Positions 23,318-36,804 are shown, counted from the first letter of the stretch. The stretch: DNA of 64,000 nucleotides from Palaemon carinicauda (GCF_036898095.1 NC_090746.1:109522825-109586824), one strand, 5' to 3'. Made by a program: numbers and translations. The notes: generated by a model not told the origin, from the letters alone.

Positions 23318-24635
23318 ACCTCTTTGCGACGAAAGACAACAAGAAGTTGCCCCTGTACGTGCCCCGTACGAGGACCCCTTAGCGGAAGCAGTGGACGCAA
23401 TGTCCCTCGACTGGAACAGATGGTCCAAGATTTATCTGTTCCCTCTTCACAACCTTCTGTTGAGGGTCCTCAACAAACTGAGATCCTTCAAGGGGTAGCG
23501 GCAATAGTGGCCCACAAGTGGCCGAACAGCGTGTGGTTCCTCTTGGCATTGGAACTGTAGCTGAAGTTTGTACCGCTACCAGATCCCGTTCTGACCCAGC
23601 GAGTCCAGAAGTCAACTGTCTGCGCTTCATTACAGAAAACCCGTACCCTGCAGCTCATGATGTTCTCTCCCTAGCGGTGAGAAAGCGTTTCGGGATTTCG
23701 AAAGCCAGCATAGACTTCCTTGAGGAATATAAGTGCAAATCTACTAGAAGGCAATAAGAGTCATCTTGGAGAAAATGGGTGGCCTTTTGTCAAGGCGAAG
23801 AATCCGCAGGAGATCTTGACAGACTTCTGCTTATCTTTCTTCTCCACCTCCATGGTCAAGGATTGGCAGCTAACACGATTTCAGCGTGTAAGTCTGCTTT
23901 GACAAGACCCATTCTATATGCCTTCCAGGTCGACCTAGGTAACGAGATCTTTAATAAAGTCCCGAAAGCCTGTGCTAGGCTCAGACCTTCAGCACCTCCA
24001 AAGCCCATTTCATGGTCGTTAGACAAGTTCTTCATTTCGCTTCTCTGTTGACCAATGAAGAGTGTGCGTTAAAGGATTTGACACAAAAAGTTATTTTCCT
24101 ATTTTACACTCGCATCCGGGGCCAGGGTTAGTAAGATTGTAGCCTCTCGAGAGAGGCAGGTCGTGTTCAGTTCCTGGTTGGGGGAGAACTGAACCTGTTT
24201 CCGGATCCTACGTTTCTCGCCAAGAATGAGTTACCCACCAACAGGTGGGGTCCCTGGAGAATCTGCCCTCTGAAAGAAGATGCATCTCTATGTCCAGTAG
24301 AATGCCTAAAGGTCTATCTTCATAGAACTTCAGACTTCAAGGGTGGTCAACTATTCAGGGGAGAAACATCAGGCTCAAATTTATCTCTGAATCAACTCAG
24401 AGCGAAAATCACATATTTTATTGGCAGAGCGGATCCTGACAATACACCCGCAGGTCACGATCCGAGGAAAGTTGCCTCATCCTTAAATTTCTTTAATTGT
24501 AGGGATTTTGAACATCTCCGTTCATACACTGGCTGGAAGTCTTCCAGAGTGTTCTTTCGCCACTATGCGAAGCAAGTAGAGGAACTAAAGAGATCTGTGG
24601 TAGCAGTGGGTCGCGGTGTTAACCCTACTGTTTAA
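23318..24635 (+). pseudogene. DIRS-3 tyrosine recombinase (frameshifted)
   Basis: After a linker (QIDLFATKDNKKLPLYVP), the core-binding domain is at about 23770-24050 (GLAANTISACKSALTRPI). The catalytic domain is recognisable by Arg in SGARVSKIV (about 24124, other frame), His-x-x-Arg in AGHDPRKVASS (24456-24467) and the Tyr of SRVFFRHYAKQ (24564-24566), ending GRGVNPTV and TAA at 24633-24635. At least two frameshifts and a stop near 24050 separate the pieces. Confidence 0.83.
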
Positions 24636-25650
<1,015 letters not shown>

Positions 25651-25654
25651 GACG

Positions 25655-25736
25655 ACATGGCTTGAGCCCAAAAAACGGATTTTGAGCGAAGCGAAAAATC
25701 CATTTTTGGGTGAGATGGCCATGTCGTCCTGATGGA
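25655..25736. repeat. DIRS-3 internal complementary region (ICR)
   Basis: Left half TCAGGACGACATGGCTTGAG is the complement of the element's left end (17431-17455). Right half, from CGGATTTTGAGCGAAGCG on, is the complement of the right end (26125-26172). The fusion reads as a head-to-tail circle junction. CCCGCC follows at 25737. Confidence 0.88.
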
Positions 25737-25807
25737 CCCGCCCTTGCCTTTCTAAGAAAGGGCTGTAGGACCCCTCCCTACATACAGTATCTGTAGCACC
25801 TCGTGTA

Positions 25808-26173
25808 CGCTACAAGGAATACAGATGGCGCCAGGCACGCATACGAATCGGAGGATAGGGAAGCCTTGGGAGCGGCTCCCCTTTTTCTTTCCCGAATTCG
25901 TTTCTTGCCAATCCCTCCTATGAGACGAAATCTCTGTCCAGGATGCAGATTGCCAAGTGGCGTGTCAAGAATACGTCCTCTGATATGTCGCGATATCCCT
26001 TTCACGAGGGATACTCGCTCCAGGAGTTAGAATTCTGGTACCTTAAGGTAAATTCTCTGGGAATATCGCCGTAGTTGTAATATACCCTAGGAAGCTACCC
26101 TATAGGAATTTCCATCAGGACGACATGGCCATCTCACCCAAAAATAGATTTTTCGCTTCGCTCAAAATCCGTT
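25808..26173 (-). repeat. DIRS-3 right inverted terminal repeat and terminus
   Basis: The inverted copy of 17442-17776, followed by CTCACCCAAAAATAG... and the terminus CTCAAAATCCGT at 26161-26172. The outermost ~40 bp differ between the two ends, as is usual for DIRS elements. Confidence 0.9.
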
Positions 26174-26213
26174 ATGTAACTACCAGGTAATTATATTTAA
26201 AAATTAATTTTTA
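26174..26213. repeat. DIRS-1 right terminal repeat, distal part
   Basis: ATGTAACTACCAGGTAATTA... corresponds in inverted orientation to 6851-6884, so this is the outer edge of DIRS-1 displaced 8.7 kb by DIRS-3. Where DIRS-1 stops and DIRS-4 begins is uncertain by some tens of bases. Confidence 0.65.
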
Positions 26214-26840
26214 CAGATGAACCTTTGGACATGAACAATAAAAATCTTCCGAGAGCAGCCAGTCCGAATTCTCACTCGGAACAAGAGAATGAGAGTTGGA
26301 ACATACCTTTTGGTAGGCCTTCTCTTGCGTGAACACCATCAATAGGTGGTGAAATCCTGGTACGACTACCCAGGAGGGTAAGGATATGGTTCTCTATGAG
26401 ATCTTCAAGACCCAGAAGCCTCCAAGAATCAGTACAGCCTTGCCCTGGTCTAAAGGTCTGACGGCTGCCAAAAGGAAGATTGTCGCTCAGATAGCCAAAA
26501 CTTCTAGTCCCTTGAGGACAGGTTCCTCTTCTCGGTCTTTACCACTTTCTTTTGTCCTCCAAAAGAAGTACTACGAGATCGAAGGAGAACCGCATTCGAC
26601 CATGTCCCTCGACTCTTCGGTGGAATCTCTGACGAAGGATCTTGTCTCAAACCATCTCCTCTCTCAGGGGCTCCCTCTCGGCTGTTGAGGTCCTTAACAT
26701 AGAGAGAAGTGCGAAGTATACCATGAGAGGGGCTTCGTGGCTCGACTTACGGTTGAGACCTTTGGGCGCAATTGGTACGCTCCCATGATCTTTCTAAGGA
26801 GTCTGACAGGAAGACTTGGAGCGAAGGGCAGTGGCCGATT
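26214..26840 (+). pseudogene. DIRS-4 gag-like fragment
   Basis: DEPLDMNNKN at its start parallels DESLDMKGQS of DIRS-2, and FVLQKKYYEIEGEPHSTMSL (26560-26620) parallels FQRRYYEIRGESLPTLPL. The N-terminal half is missing and frames are broken beyond about 26686. Confidence 0.65.
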
Positions 26841-26849
26841 TGGTCACTC

Positions 26850-28310
26850 CTACTAGGAATGGCATTCCTCTTCACCTACCACCTGTAGGAGGATTCCTGC
26901 AGCACCTCTGGCAGAGGTGGCAGTTCCACGGGGCAGATCTCTGGATGATCGAAATGGTTGCCTTAGGGTATCGCGTTCCTTTCATCCAATCTCTCGGGAT
27001 CCAGTGTATCTAAGCTTCTATGTGAAGGGATGCGCAAAAGAGCTGACTCTCAGGGCCGAAGTCCAGATCATGCTGCAGAAGGGTGCTCTGCAAGAGCTTG
27101 CTGATGGGTCCCCTGGCTTTTACAGTCAAATTTTTTTCTAGTGAAAAAGGTGACGAGGCTGGAGACCAGTCAGCGATCTCTCCCCTCTGAACAAGTTTGT
27201 GCAACAGACTAAGTTTAGATTGGAGGCGGCAGACACGGTCATTCAGGTGTTTCACCCAAGGGATTTCATGGGCACATTGGATCTCAAGGATGCATACTTC
27301 CAGATCCCAATCCATCCGTCTTCAAGGAAGTATCTCAGATTCATACATGAGGACAAAATATACCAGTTCAAGGTTCAATGCTTCGGTCTCTCAACAGCTC
27401 CTCAGGTCTTTACCAGAGTGTTCGCCCTAGTATCATCATGGGCTCACAGGAATGGCATTCGTCCCCTCAGATACCTGGACGATTGGCTAATCCTGGCAGA
27501 CTCGGTGACGATTCTTCTTCGTCACCGAGACATGCTTCTCAAATCTCAAGAAATCATCACTGCTACCTTCACAAAGACTGGTATACCTTGGTATGATAAT
27601 AGGCACCGTCCAACAGACAGTTGTCCCATAGAGTACACAGACTGAGAGAGGTGGCTTCACCCTTCCTCAGAAGGGAAGTTCTACTGGCCTCTCGTTGGTT
27701 GAGTCTGTTAGGTCACTTAACCTCTCTCCTCCATCTAGTTCCAAACGGCAGCCTCAGGATAAGATCCCTGCAATGGCAGCTAAAGTTCGTGTGGAACCAA
27801 CTCTCGTATCCATCGGACACTCAAGTTCCTATTACTGTACTCTGGAACAAGTGATGGACTTGCTTTGGTGGGTGGCATACGAAAATCTTCGCAAAGGTCA
27901 GAATCTTCTCGGCCCTCCTTTGGACATGATGCTCTTCACAGATGCATCAAAAGAAGGGTGGAAAGACCACTTGCTGCATCATATGATCTCCGGACTTTGG
28001 TCAGTGTCAGAAAGGTACCAGCACATAAATCTCCTAGAGATGAGAGCAGCATATCTAGCTCATCATTTTCAACAGTTGCTGGCTGGTCACTCTGTGGTGT
28101 TGATGAGCGACAACACAACAGTAGGGACTTGCATGAACAAAGAAGGTGGTACCTTTTAGCAGCCTCTATGCCATTTTGCAGTAAAGATCCTCAGATCGTC
28201 AGGAGAACATTTGGTGTCCCTACTCAGCTCATTTCATTCCTGGCAAGAAGAATGTGCTCGCGGACAATCGGAGCAGAGCGACTTGGATAGTAGGCTCCAA
28301 ATGGTCTTTG
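26850..28310 (+). pseudogene. DIRS-4 RT-RNase H (heavily frameshifted)
   Basis: RT pieces: GGFLQHLWQRWQFHGADLW (26880-26940), LKDAYFQIPIHPSSRKYLRF and FGLSTAPQVFTRV, and an intact YLDDW near 27470 (frame 27199-27645). RNase H pieces: MMLFTDASKEGW (27924-27960), YQHINLLEMRAAYLAH (Glu retained where DIRS-2 has a stop) and LMSDNTTVGT. Short deletions near 27540-27640 remove part of the thumb. Non-functional. Confidence 0.83.
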
Positions 28311-28319
28311 AATCATCTG

Positions 28320-29560
28320 ATGGCCAACAAAGTCCTGACTTGGTTGGTTTCCCTGACTGTAGACCTGCTCGCAACATCTCTGAACAGTAAGCTTTCACTG
28401 TTCTGTTCTCCAGTCCCGGACTGGACAACATCGACGTATATGCCTTTCCCCCAGTCTGTCTGATAAGACTGCTCAATAAAAGTAGAGCATCCAAAAACCT
28501 AATGATGACTCTTGTAGCTCTGCTCTGGCATCATGCAGAGTGGTTCCTGGACTTCCTGCAACTACAGTACTAGTAGATCTACCGAGAGAGCTCCCTCCAT
28601 GACCGGATCTACTTAAACAACCACACCCAAACATCTTCCACAGAACCGTGCAGTCACTTCGACTTCACACCTGGAGAATCCAGCGTCTCCTCTCTCAGAA
28701 GGGCTTTTCGTGACAAGTTGCGGAGAGAATGTCCAGATACTTGCGTGAGTCCTCAGCCTCCGTGTACCAGGCAAATTTCCTTGTACAGTATATCATCGCT
28801 CAGCATTGAGACTCGCTTTTAAACTGAAATGAGTGGACATTTCCGCTTCGTTGGCGGTTTTTTTTACTCATACGGAGTTACAAGATCACTTGCCCTCAGT
28901 CAGAGATTAGGCCGCCGCCTCCGAACGTGGTTCGCGTCTTGAGATCCTTATAAGGACCTTTCTACGAACCATTACCCCATGGACGTAACCGAAACCTCAC
29001 TTTGAAGATGGCGTTCCTGCTCGCTTTAGCCTTGGCAAAGAGCCTCTGAACTTCATGGCCTCTCTTATGACATCACCCATTCAAGGGGATCGGTGGAAGT
29101 GACACTCGGCTTCGTCCCTGAGTTCATTGCTAAGACTCAAAATCCGGGGGTACTGGACCCTAGATTTCGGCCCTTTCAGATTGTGAGTCTCCGTTTTCTA
29201 ACTAGTGATCCAGATCAGTTGTTACTATGCCCAGTGAGGAGTTTGAGATACTGTCTTAAACACACTGCTTCGGTAGGGTAAAGAGAAGGATAACTAAAAA
29301 CAGTTTCATCCTGGATTTGCCAGGTGATCAAAACAGCTTTAGTTCCTGATCCTCCTTTTGCTTGACAACCTAGAGCCCATGATGTCCGGGGCATCAGTAT
29401 GTTCTTGGCATTCAAACTCAACTTTTGTGTATTGCAAGTATTACAAGTGGGTGTGTCGAAAAGACAAAATGCATTCACAGCTCATTATTTAAAAGATGTA
29501 ACCCACAGGAGACTCATACTTTTACTATTGGTCTTGTGGTGGCTGCTCAATAAGTGGTTT
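28320..29560 (+). pseudogene. DIRS-4 tyrosine recombinase (decayed)
   Basis: Linker traces (SLTVDLLATSLNSKLSLFCS, 28350-28410) precede a deleted, scrambled core-binding domain (28690-28890). Catalytic-domain pieces: MAFLLALALAKS (29009), VTLGFVPEFIAKTQNPGVLD (29096 on), HDVRG (about 29381) and FTAHYLKDVTHR (about 29475-29510) with the Tyr nucleophile. Many stops. Confidence 0.75.
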
Positions 29561-29984
29561 AAGAATGCCTCAGGCTCCTTGATGGACAAGTAGCAGTTGG
29601 TTTAGGGCATTGGTTATCCTGGCTAAGACTGGGATGAATGAGTGTGTGTGTGGATTTTCCTTTCTTCATCTTCCCTTCCCTTGGGATACAGCACCATGGG
29701 TCCCTCTGCAAGCTGGCTTCAACCTCTGCAAGTAATTATTACTTCCCTTGTGTAGCCCAGTACGTCATAAATTTAAATACTCTCCACGTCCCCATTGTTT
29801 CCCGCGAGGTAAGCAAGGGGAAACCTCTTACCAATTCCTATATAAACTCAGAATGTGCTCATATAAGACATACAAACCCTCCTCTGTCTCAAGTTTTCCC
29901 TAGACCACAGTCATATACTGTACTAGGTAAAACCGGGTCAATGTCCATGCCAGAATTAGGACTTGCACCCACCTAACGGAATGT

Positions 29985-30060
29985 TTGTTTGTATGGGAAC
30001 AAAGGGCAAATTCGGAGATATGTATTTTTCCCTAACTAATACAAACCTGAATTTTTTTTT
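29985..30060. repeat. DIRS-4 internal complementary region
   Basis: AAATTCGGAGATATGTATTTTTCCC... is the reverse complement of the right end at about 30280-30335. The half to its left (GTTTGTTTGTATGGGAAC) should mirror the missing left end. The motif CCCGCC follows at 30077. Confidence 0.7.
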
Positions 30061-30340
30061 TTTGAATATAAAATGGCCCGCCATCACCTGTCCCCCATAA
30101 GTCCTACCTGCAATCAATATTGACGTAGCTCTCATCCGTGATGGTATATATAGAGGTGACTGGGTACCCCCAGGCCACTCCCGGCCTACCTGCTCAAGCA
30201 GTTAGGCAGGGTTGCCACTTTACACTTTTAGTCTAATGGCTACCTTCCAGCTTCGCCGAAAGAATATCCAGATGAATAACTACAGGTTTGTATTAGTTGG
30301 GGAAAAATACAAATTATCTCCGAATTCGTCATATTCAGAT

Positions 30341-32696
30341 ATTTGTGAAACTTTAAAACTTTTGATAGTCAATTCATTAATACATATGAAAAAGGTAACA
30401 TTGCTTTTTGAAAAGTTCTTTTAGATAATTATAAAAGTAAGAACGTCATGGTCAATTCTGTTGTATGATTATTAAAAAATTGTGGAAGAATTTTGAAAAT
30501 AATTTTACAAATGTTCTTCTTTTTATCTCAGGTGCATCTTGAGCTATGGGAGACTGAAAATTGGTTTCTAATTTTGCTGCTCTTCATTGAGAATGTTGAA
30601 TCTATAAAAACCAGCGAGCTGCATTAGCTAAAATTTTAAAGGTAATGTTGACAAAGAGCGTTGTTTGTTGGATTTGAATGGTATAAAATTGAGGTCGAAT
30701 TGACTTATAAGTAAATTGACATTTGTTTAGTTCTTTTATGGATTATGATGATTATAGATTACCAATGGGTTGCATTAGGATAGGCAAGTTTTTGGATTGA
30801 GTCTAAGATTTAATTTAAATTATAATTCGATTCATAATTACTTATTCAATGCAGAATTACAGTATGGTTGTCTTCTTTCTATACTGCAATGACAATTGTT
30901 AGTTGAACCCATTTTAGATTTTACCCAATGATGGGAGTTGGTTTTAGGTGCTCCTGTTAGAAGGTTAAAGTAGTATTGGCTTACTAATGAATTAAACTTG
31001 AATTAAATTACCAATAGATTAGGATAGTATTGGATATTCAATATTTGTTCTTCACAAATACGAATTCTCGTCCTTATTAGGAGTGTGATATCTGCTTGGC
31101 TGGAACTCTGTTGTTAAGGCTTATAATAAGGTATCAGTAGTAACTGGTATATGGCAGGGAGGTCCTGGCCCCCTTGCCAGCTCACCAAAAAGCCACTTTG
31201 ACTAAAGCCGCCAGGTCGTACACATAAACTCGGTGTCTCCGTTTTGACCACGTTTGGAGATGGCGATTCTGCCCTTGGGGTTGTTGTATATAAGTGCAGA
31301 ACCTTCTTAATTAGGAGCCATGTGGATCCCAATTATTTGTACGCCTCTGGCATGGGACGTAATTGTTCGTAGTCTTACCCCTACAATGACTCCTCGCGGG
31401 CGTTCTTCTTTCTTCTTCCGGTACCCGAACTTTTAATCCTTCTCCATCTCCCTCCTCTGGGGTGGTGACAAAGATGGATGACAATGTTGATCTCCTTCAT
31501 GGGTGGGCTACGAGAAAGATAGTGGTAGCTGGTTACCCATAAGAGGCAGCTATTCCCCACTCTTTGCCTGATAATGAACCTCAGACTTGATTTGATAACA
31601 ATGCTAAGGAAATTGCCATAAGGAAACACTGGCCTTCTCTGACTTGGAGGGCATCTCTTTAAAGCATAAAATGCTGCTAGTATTCTTCCTCACTTGCCAC
31701 ATGGGTTAAGGAAATTCCTAATTTGGACCCATCTTCCTTATCTGTAGTCCCAGTGGCTCAGACGATGGAAACACTTACAACCACTTCGAGGAAAAAGAGG
31801 ATGTGACTCCTCTGACTAGTGTAATATAATCAACATTGCCCTCTGCTGTGGATTTGAAGATCCCTGCAGAAGTGAAACAACAGATGCATCGCGAAGTGGT
31901 ACCTGTGATGGCAAGTTAATTGAGGGTCATTACATTACTACTGTATATTCTTTGAAGCATTATGTGAGACATTGTATGCTTATCCATCTCTTTGCATGTT
32001 CACACACCCTGGCCAGAGCGTGCTCATTTATATGCACACACTCATCGAGTTTGTCCATTGCATTCCTGTATTTTTGCGCTTGTCACACTCGCTTTTTTTT
32101 TTTTTTTTAGTGCCCATTGCCTGTGCTCCTGATCACGTGCACTTATTACCCACACATCCTCTATGGCATGTTTTTCTCTGGGCCGTAACTAAGCACTCCC
32201 TGGTGAGTGAGCAAACTTCACTTTTGTGGGCTCGTACTCTAACATGGTGTCCTCTCCAAGGCACATATGCCCTTCTGCTAAAGTACATTCTCCTGTGCAC
32301 ATGCCTTCTTCTATTACAATGTGCTCTAAAGAGGCTGAACACTCTAAGCACTCTCTAGTTTAGGCACTCACGACTCGCTCACAACATTCATATGTGGATG
32401 AGGATTCACCATTGAAGGCGGGCTCATCTACCTGGAGATGTAGTCCATCTCCGTCAAGATCTTAGCTCTGATCATGGATATGAACAACTTGGGTGAGGTA
32501 TCAAGGAACCCTATAAAGGGAGGGAAGACCCCCATTGGCTGGCACTCTGGTTCTCTGCAAGGTTCAAAACTTTCTGTAGAGCTTTCCTGGTCAGAATTTG
32601 TTGAAAAGTCAATCTAAAAGCTTTATTTCTCATTTTCCATTATGTATTTTATTATTTTTCTTTAAATTTTATTTGTTTTTATACATTATCATACTG

Positions 32697-32789
<93 letters not shown>

Positions 32790-33308
32790 GCAAGATTGCA
32801 CCAAATCCTAAGTTTGCTTGTTAGGATTCCTGAAACTTTTTGGATGACAGCTTGGAGATTCAGAATTCAGTTGTTTGGGGAGAATATATTTTGCTTTAGA
32901 TTTGTATTTTTCTCTTTCATGGATACATGATTACAATCGTGTATTCAGCTTAGTTTAGAGAAAACAAGAATTCAAATGTGCTTCTGTGAAGCACATGCAT
33001 TCCCCTGGTAAGAAACTTTGGAATGTAGCTTCTCCCTTGTACTCTGATAACGATAGCATTATCATGGCAGGAGTTCAATCCTACATAGGGATTGTGTGTA
33101 TTGTCTTTCTTTACTTTTATTTATCTATTTCTCTTTTGCATTTTGTTTTCTTGAAAAGCTTTTGCAGTCTTTTTATGGGCTTTTGTTTGTGATTGAATTT
33201 ATCTGTTCAGAAGATAGTAAGTCAGCTGATGGTGACTGAGGGGAAGAAAACAGGACTGTTTTCTTTTGTTTAATCACACAGTCTTTAGACCATTAGATAG
33301 GAGTTTTC

Positions 33309-33310
<2 letters not shown>
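30341..33310. other. Unassigned, partly relic sequence
   Basis: 30341-31100 is AT-rich and featureless. 31100-32600 is less AT-rich and contains short stretches (for example around 31730-31800 and 32300-32560) reminiscent in composition of DIRS gag, but I cannot align them convincingly. A CT array lies at 32701-32786. Confidence 0.4.
32701..32786. repeat. (CT)n microsatellite
   Basis: About 86 bp of perfect CT; frames of Ser-Leu repeats across it are artefacts. Confidence 0.98.
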
Positions 33311-33347
<37 letters not shown>

Positions 33348-33815
33348 AAAACAGGAAGAAGAAAAATAAGATAGAACAGTGTGCCCGAGTGTACCTTCAA
33401 GCAAGAGAAGTCTAACCCAAGACAGTGGAAGACCATGGTAAAGACCCAAGTCTAGAGAACATTAGTTTGATTTTGGGGTGTCTTTCTCCAAGAGGAGCTG
33501 CTTACCATAGCTGAAGAGTCTCTTTTACCTTACCAAGAGGAAAGTGGCCCCCGAACTATTACAGTGCAGTAGTTAACCCCTTGGGTGAAGAAGAATTTTT
33601 TGGTAATCTCAGTGTTATAAGGTGTATGAGGACAGAGGAGAATGTGTAAAGAATAGGCCAGACTATTCAGTGTATGTGTAGGGAAAAGGAAAATGAACTG
33701 TAACCAGAGAAAAGGATCCAATGTAGTATTGTTTGGCCAGTCAAAGGACCCCATAACTGTCAGGCAGTAGTATCTCAACTTGCTATTCTTTTCTCTTTCA
33801 TCAGAAGAAATAGGG
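33311..33815 (-). mobile_element. SINE-like element made of the LINE 5' UTR plus a (TTA)n tail
   Basis: Read on the minus strand, 33815-33347 follows the leader of the intact LINE (about 56617-57065) in order: TTGAGATACTAC, TCCTTTGACTGGCCA, AATAGTCTGGCCTATTCTTT, GGTCTTCCACTGTCTTGGGT and CACTCGGGCACACT, up to CTTCCTGTTTTTT. It then passes straight into (TTA)n at 33311-33346. No coding part of the LINE is present, so the leader is joined directly to a LINE-type tail. Confidence 0.8.
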
Positions 33816-33959
33816 TTTGCCAGTTCTTCATTGAAGATGAAGAACTGATTATTTTTTGGTTTTCTGCTCTTTCTCTTGGTCTCAAACGTTGAATCTACTT
33901 CCTGATGGGAGTAGCTTTGGAATGTTTCCACGCAGCTTAGGTGCAGCATTTCTGGGTTT

Positions 33960-35794
33960 CCACTGGTGCTTTTTATTACCGCTTTAATTAGAGATTCCTT
34001 GCTGATGAAAAAGGGCTTCTGTTGTTAGACGAGATTTCTTGGAATTCCAACCATTGCATCATAGGACTCTTATTTGAATATCAAAGGGAATTGCTATCTA
34101 CCGTGCAATCAACAATCGTGTTGACACGAGAATAGTTACACAATGTTTAGTATATAAACCAAGACGTCTATCCACTTTATGTTCTAGAGCTTTCAAATAT
34201 GGAGCTCCAAGTCTTGCAACAAACTCGTGCTAGACATATGAAGGGTTTCAAGAAGAAACTGAAGCTTTTCTTGTTTTCTAAGTGCTTCGATACATGGATT
34301 GATATAGTATGGGGAATATTCTGCATCAATTCTCTTTATTTAAGACTGTATGTGACAAACAGATCTTTAGGTCTGGCAAGACACAGAGTTTCCATGAGTA
34401 ATAGGACCAGGAAAACAGCCCTTAAAGCAAAGTAAGTAGAGAAGGATTGATTACTTGGCCAATGAGAATCTCTCGTTCTCTTACATTGTGTGGCCAAAGT
34501 TCCTAATCGCCCTTTTCGCTTTTTAGTCTCTTTGTTGGTTCTTGTGACTTTTTATCTAGAATGTGATTTAAATCTTTAAGATAGAGATTTTGTCCAGGAG
34601 CCCTCAGCCTTAGACTCAGGGCTACGACGGTGGTTCTCATGTTGAACGTTCCTGTCATAAAGTGTTGGAGGTGGCTTCTTGCTGACAGTGCCTTCTTGCC
34701 GACTGTGCCTTCTTCTGTGAGGTGATAGATAGTCTGCCTGTTGGTGTGATATTTCCCCCATTTTTGCCTGACACTGAACCAGCTAATTTGTCTCTCTTCA
34801 GGAAACTGAGTTACCAACTATGCCTTTTCCCTCTGCTTATTATGACATTATGAGCAGTGGTTTGGCATCTTTTAGTGCCTCTTTGTTTGGCGCCTTTGAG
34901 GATTTAGTTACAGTTATATCCTGGCAACCGTTCAGATCCTAACACTGTTGGTACGCTCTCTCTTCTTGGCTGTTGAACACAGTGCCTTAATGAATCAGAT
35001 GACAGGTAGTCTGTGGTTGGTGTTGGCAACTTGAGTCACAGGTGGCATTCCTGCATGTCTTCCAACACTGAAACAATGGATTGGTTCGCATACGCATTCC
35101 AATGGAATCAGATGTCCCCTTCCCATGCTCTCTTTCTTTTGGCGACAGTGCCTTAGTGAGTCTGATGACACGGTAGTTCATTGTCTGTGCTGACAACTTT
35201 GGGTTTTGACCAGTCTCTATTGTTGTCAAGCAAATTACTGCCTGCCTTCTTCATCACTTGGCAATAGTTCCTCTGGAGTTAAGTGGCAGATGTTCTCAGT
35301 CAGTGTTGGTGACCTTGACTGTCGTTTGTCACAACTCCATGTCACTTAACACTGGGAGATTCGATCAGTCAAAGCGCTTACTCCATGCACGAGTCACCTT
35401 CTACCTGTCCCCTCTCTATTTGACAAAGCGGTTTCTGTGAGACAAGAGGTAGTTCGGTGTTTGCAACCCTAGTCTGTGTAGTTCCCCTTTTACCTAACAC
35501 TACCAGCGAGATGGTTAGTATCTCTCTCTCTGGTAGATGGAGTCGCCAACGATGCCTTTCTCTCCTCTTATGTTATTCTCAGGATGGTTAGCATCTTTGA
35601 GGATATAGTTACAAGAATGTCCTGGCGATATTTCCCATTGTAACTGTTGGTACGCTCCCTTCTTTTTGGCCTGTCTACCATTCACTGCAGTACTGTACCT
35701 GTCATTCACTCAGCAATAAAGCCACACCCTCTCTTGCTCTTCCCTTTCCAATCCCAGACACTACTTATTACTTCAGCAAACATCACTTCACCCT
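33960..35794. other. Relic sequence without a supportable gene
   Basis: Moderate GC, many stops in all frames. Short words recur irregularly (for instance GCCTTCTTGCCGAC / CAGTGCCTTAGTGA near 34680-35160), hinting at old internal duplication, but no protein family is recognisable. Confidence 0.4.
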
Positions 35795-35880
35795 TTATTA
35801 TTATTATTATTATTACTTGCTAAACTACAACCCTAGTTGGAAAAGCTGGATACTATAAGCCCAGGGGCTCCAACAGTGAC
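35795..35880 (-). mobile_element. 3' end of the CR1/L2-type LINE
   Basis: On the minus strand it reads GAGCCCCTGGGCTTATAG... CAACTAGGGTTGTAG followed by a TAA-type trinucleotide tail, as at 60398-60478 after the intact LINE. It is a heavily 5'-truncated insertion. Confidence 0.85.
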
Positions 35881-36632
35881 AATAACCCTTTATCTTTGTC
35901 TCGCACAAGGGCAGTTCACCCATCCTTCTATTCCAAAATAAACTTTCAATCTCATATCTTCTACACTTATTGTACTACATCCACTTGCATTCAGACACCC
36001 CAAAACTTGAGCGTGGGGAGCAGTCACTTCCCAACTCCTCCTCTTTGATATCTCTCAGGAAATAATATACAGGAGAGGGGATTTAATTTGTTAGTTGATG
36101 TAAAGTATGATTAGTAATTTAGATTATACAATGAAAAATCAGTCAAGGGACAAAGGCACGATAGGGCAGTCAATGGTGGATAAAAATAGGATTATATAAT
36201 TAATGAATAAGGTTGGATAGATTTTTTATTGATTTAAGGTAACATTGGTTAATCATTAGCAAAAAACACATTGTTCTTAGTTTTTGAACATTAAAGACGT
36301 GACTTTTGCCACACCAGGTTGTCAGTTTTATACTGTTGGATAAGTTAGTCTATGAATGAAGTATACCCAGCAAGTCAAAAACAATACCATTGGATAAGAC
36401 CTATGAACTAATCGAGACTAGGTTAGTTAGTCAGATTGTTTGAGATAAGTTTTCCAATGTTTAAGATAAGTAAGGTAGTCAAGGTAGGTAGAACAAGCTG
36501 ATTCATTGATTTAAGGTTAACCAGTAAATACACTATGATAAATTGAATAGGATAACTGGAGTTAGTTTATGGAGGAGAATCCATACAATATATAAGGAAA
36601 TTTTAGTTTGTCTGTTCAATTATGAGAATGAT
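35881..36632. other. AT-rich spacer
   Basis: No coding or structural signal seen. The sequence immediately left of 36633 (...ATGAGAATGAT) is the left flank of DIRS-5. Confidence 0.5.
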
Positions 36633-36649
36633 ACATTTTCAATATTAAT

Positions 36650-36804
36650 CTTACCCGATGATCATGTAGCTGTCAACTCTGTTGCCCGACAGAAATCTAC
36701 GGTCGGGATACGCCAGCGATCGCTATACAGGTGGGGGTGTACACAACAGCGCCATCTGTGAGCAGGTACTCAAGTACTTCTTGTCAACAAGAACTCAATT
36801 TTTC
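36650..36804 (+). repeat. DIRS-5 left inverted terminal repeat
   Basis: About 150 bp nearly identical to the reverse complement of 42892-43038, with TACCCGATGATCATGTAGCT and GATACGCCAGCGATCGCTAT in both. Only a few substitutions and one single-base length difference, so the insertion is fairly recent. Confidence 0.96.

Larger units (their letters stand above)
26214..30340 (+). mobile_element. DIRS-4: degenerate, left-truncated relative of DIRS-2
   Basis: It runs partial gag, RT, RNase H, recombinase, ICR and right end in the same order as DIRS-2 and is alignable with it throughout at the protein level, but is much more decayed. There is no left terminal repeat. The right end (about 30280-30340, ...CTCCGAATTCGTCATA) is complementary to its ICR at 29985-30060. 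Confidence 0.82.

Noticed and set aside
25778..26030. Frames in both orientations with the same protein at 17539-17838 and 25778-26030
   Set aside because: They are two copies of the DIRS-3 inverted terminal repeat, so a shared peptide is automatic and not evidence of a gene.
32598..32930. Frame with Ser-Leu repeats; likewise Arg-Glu frames at 45486-45704 and 54458-54802 and Leu-Ser at 60649-60834
   Set aside because: They are translations of (CT)n or (GA)n microsatellites with no conserved flanks.
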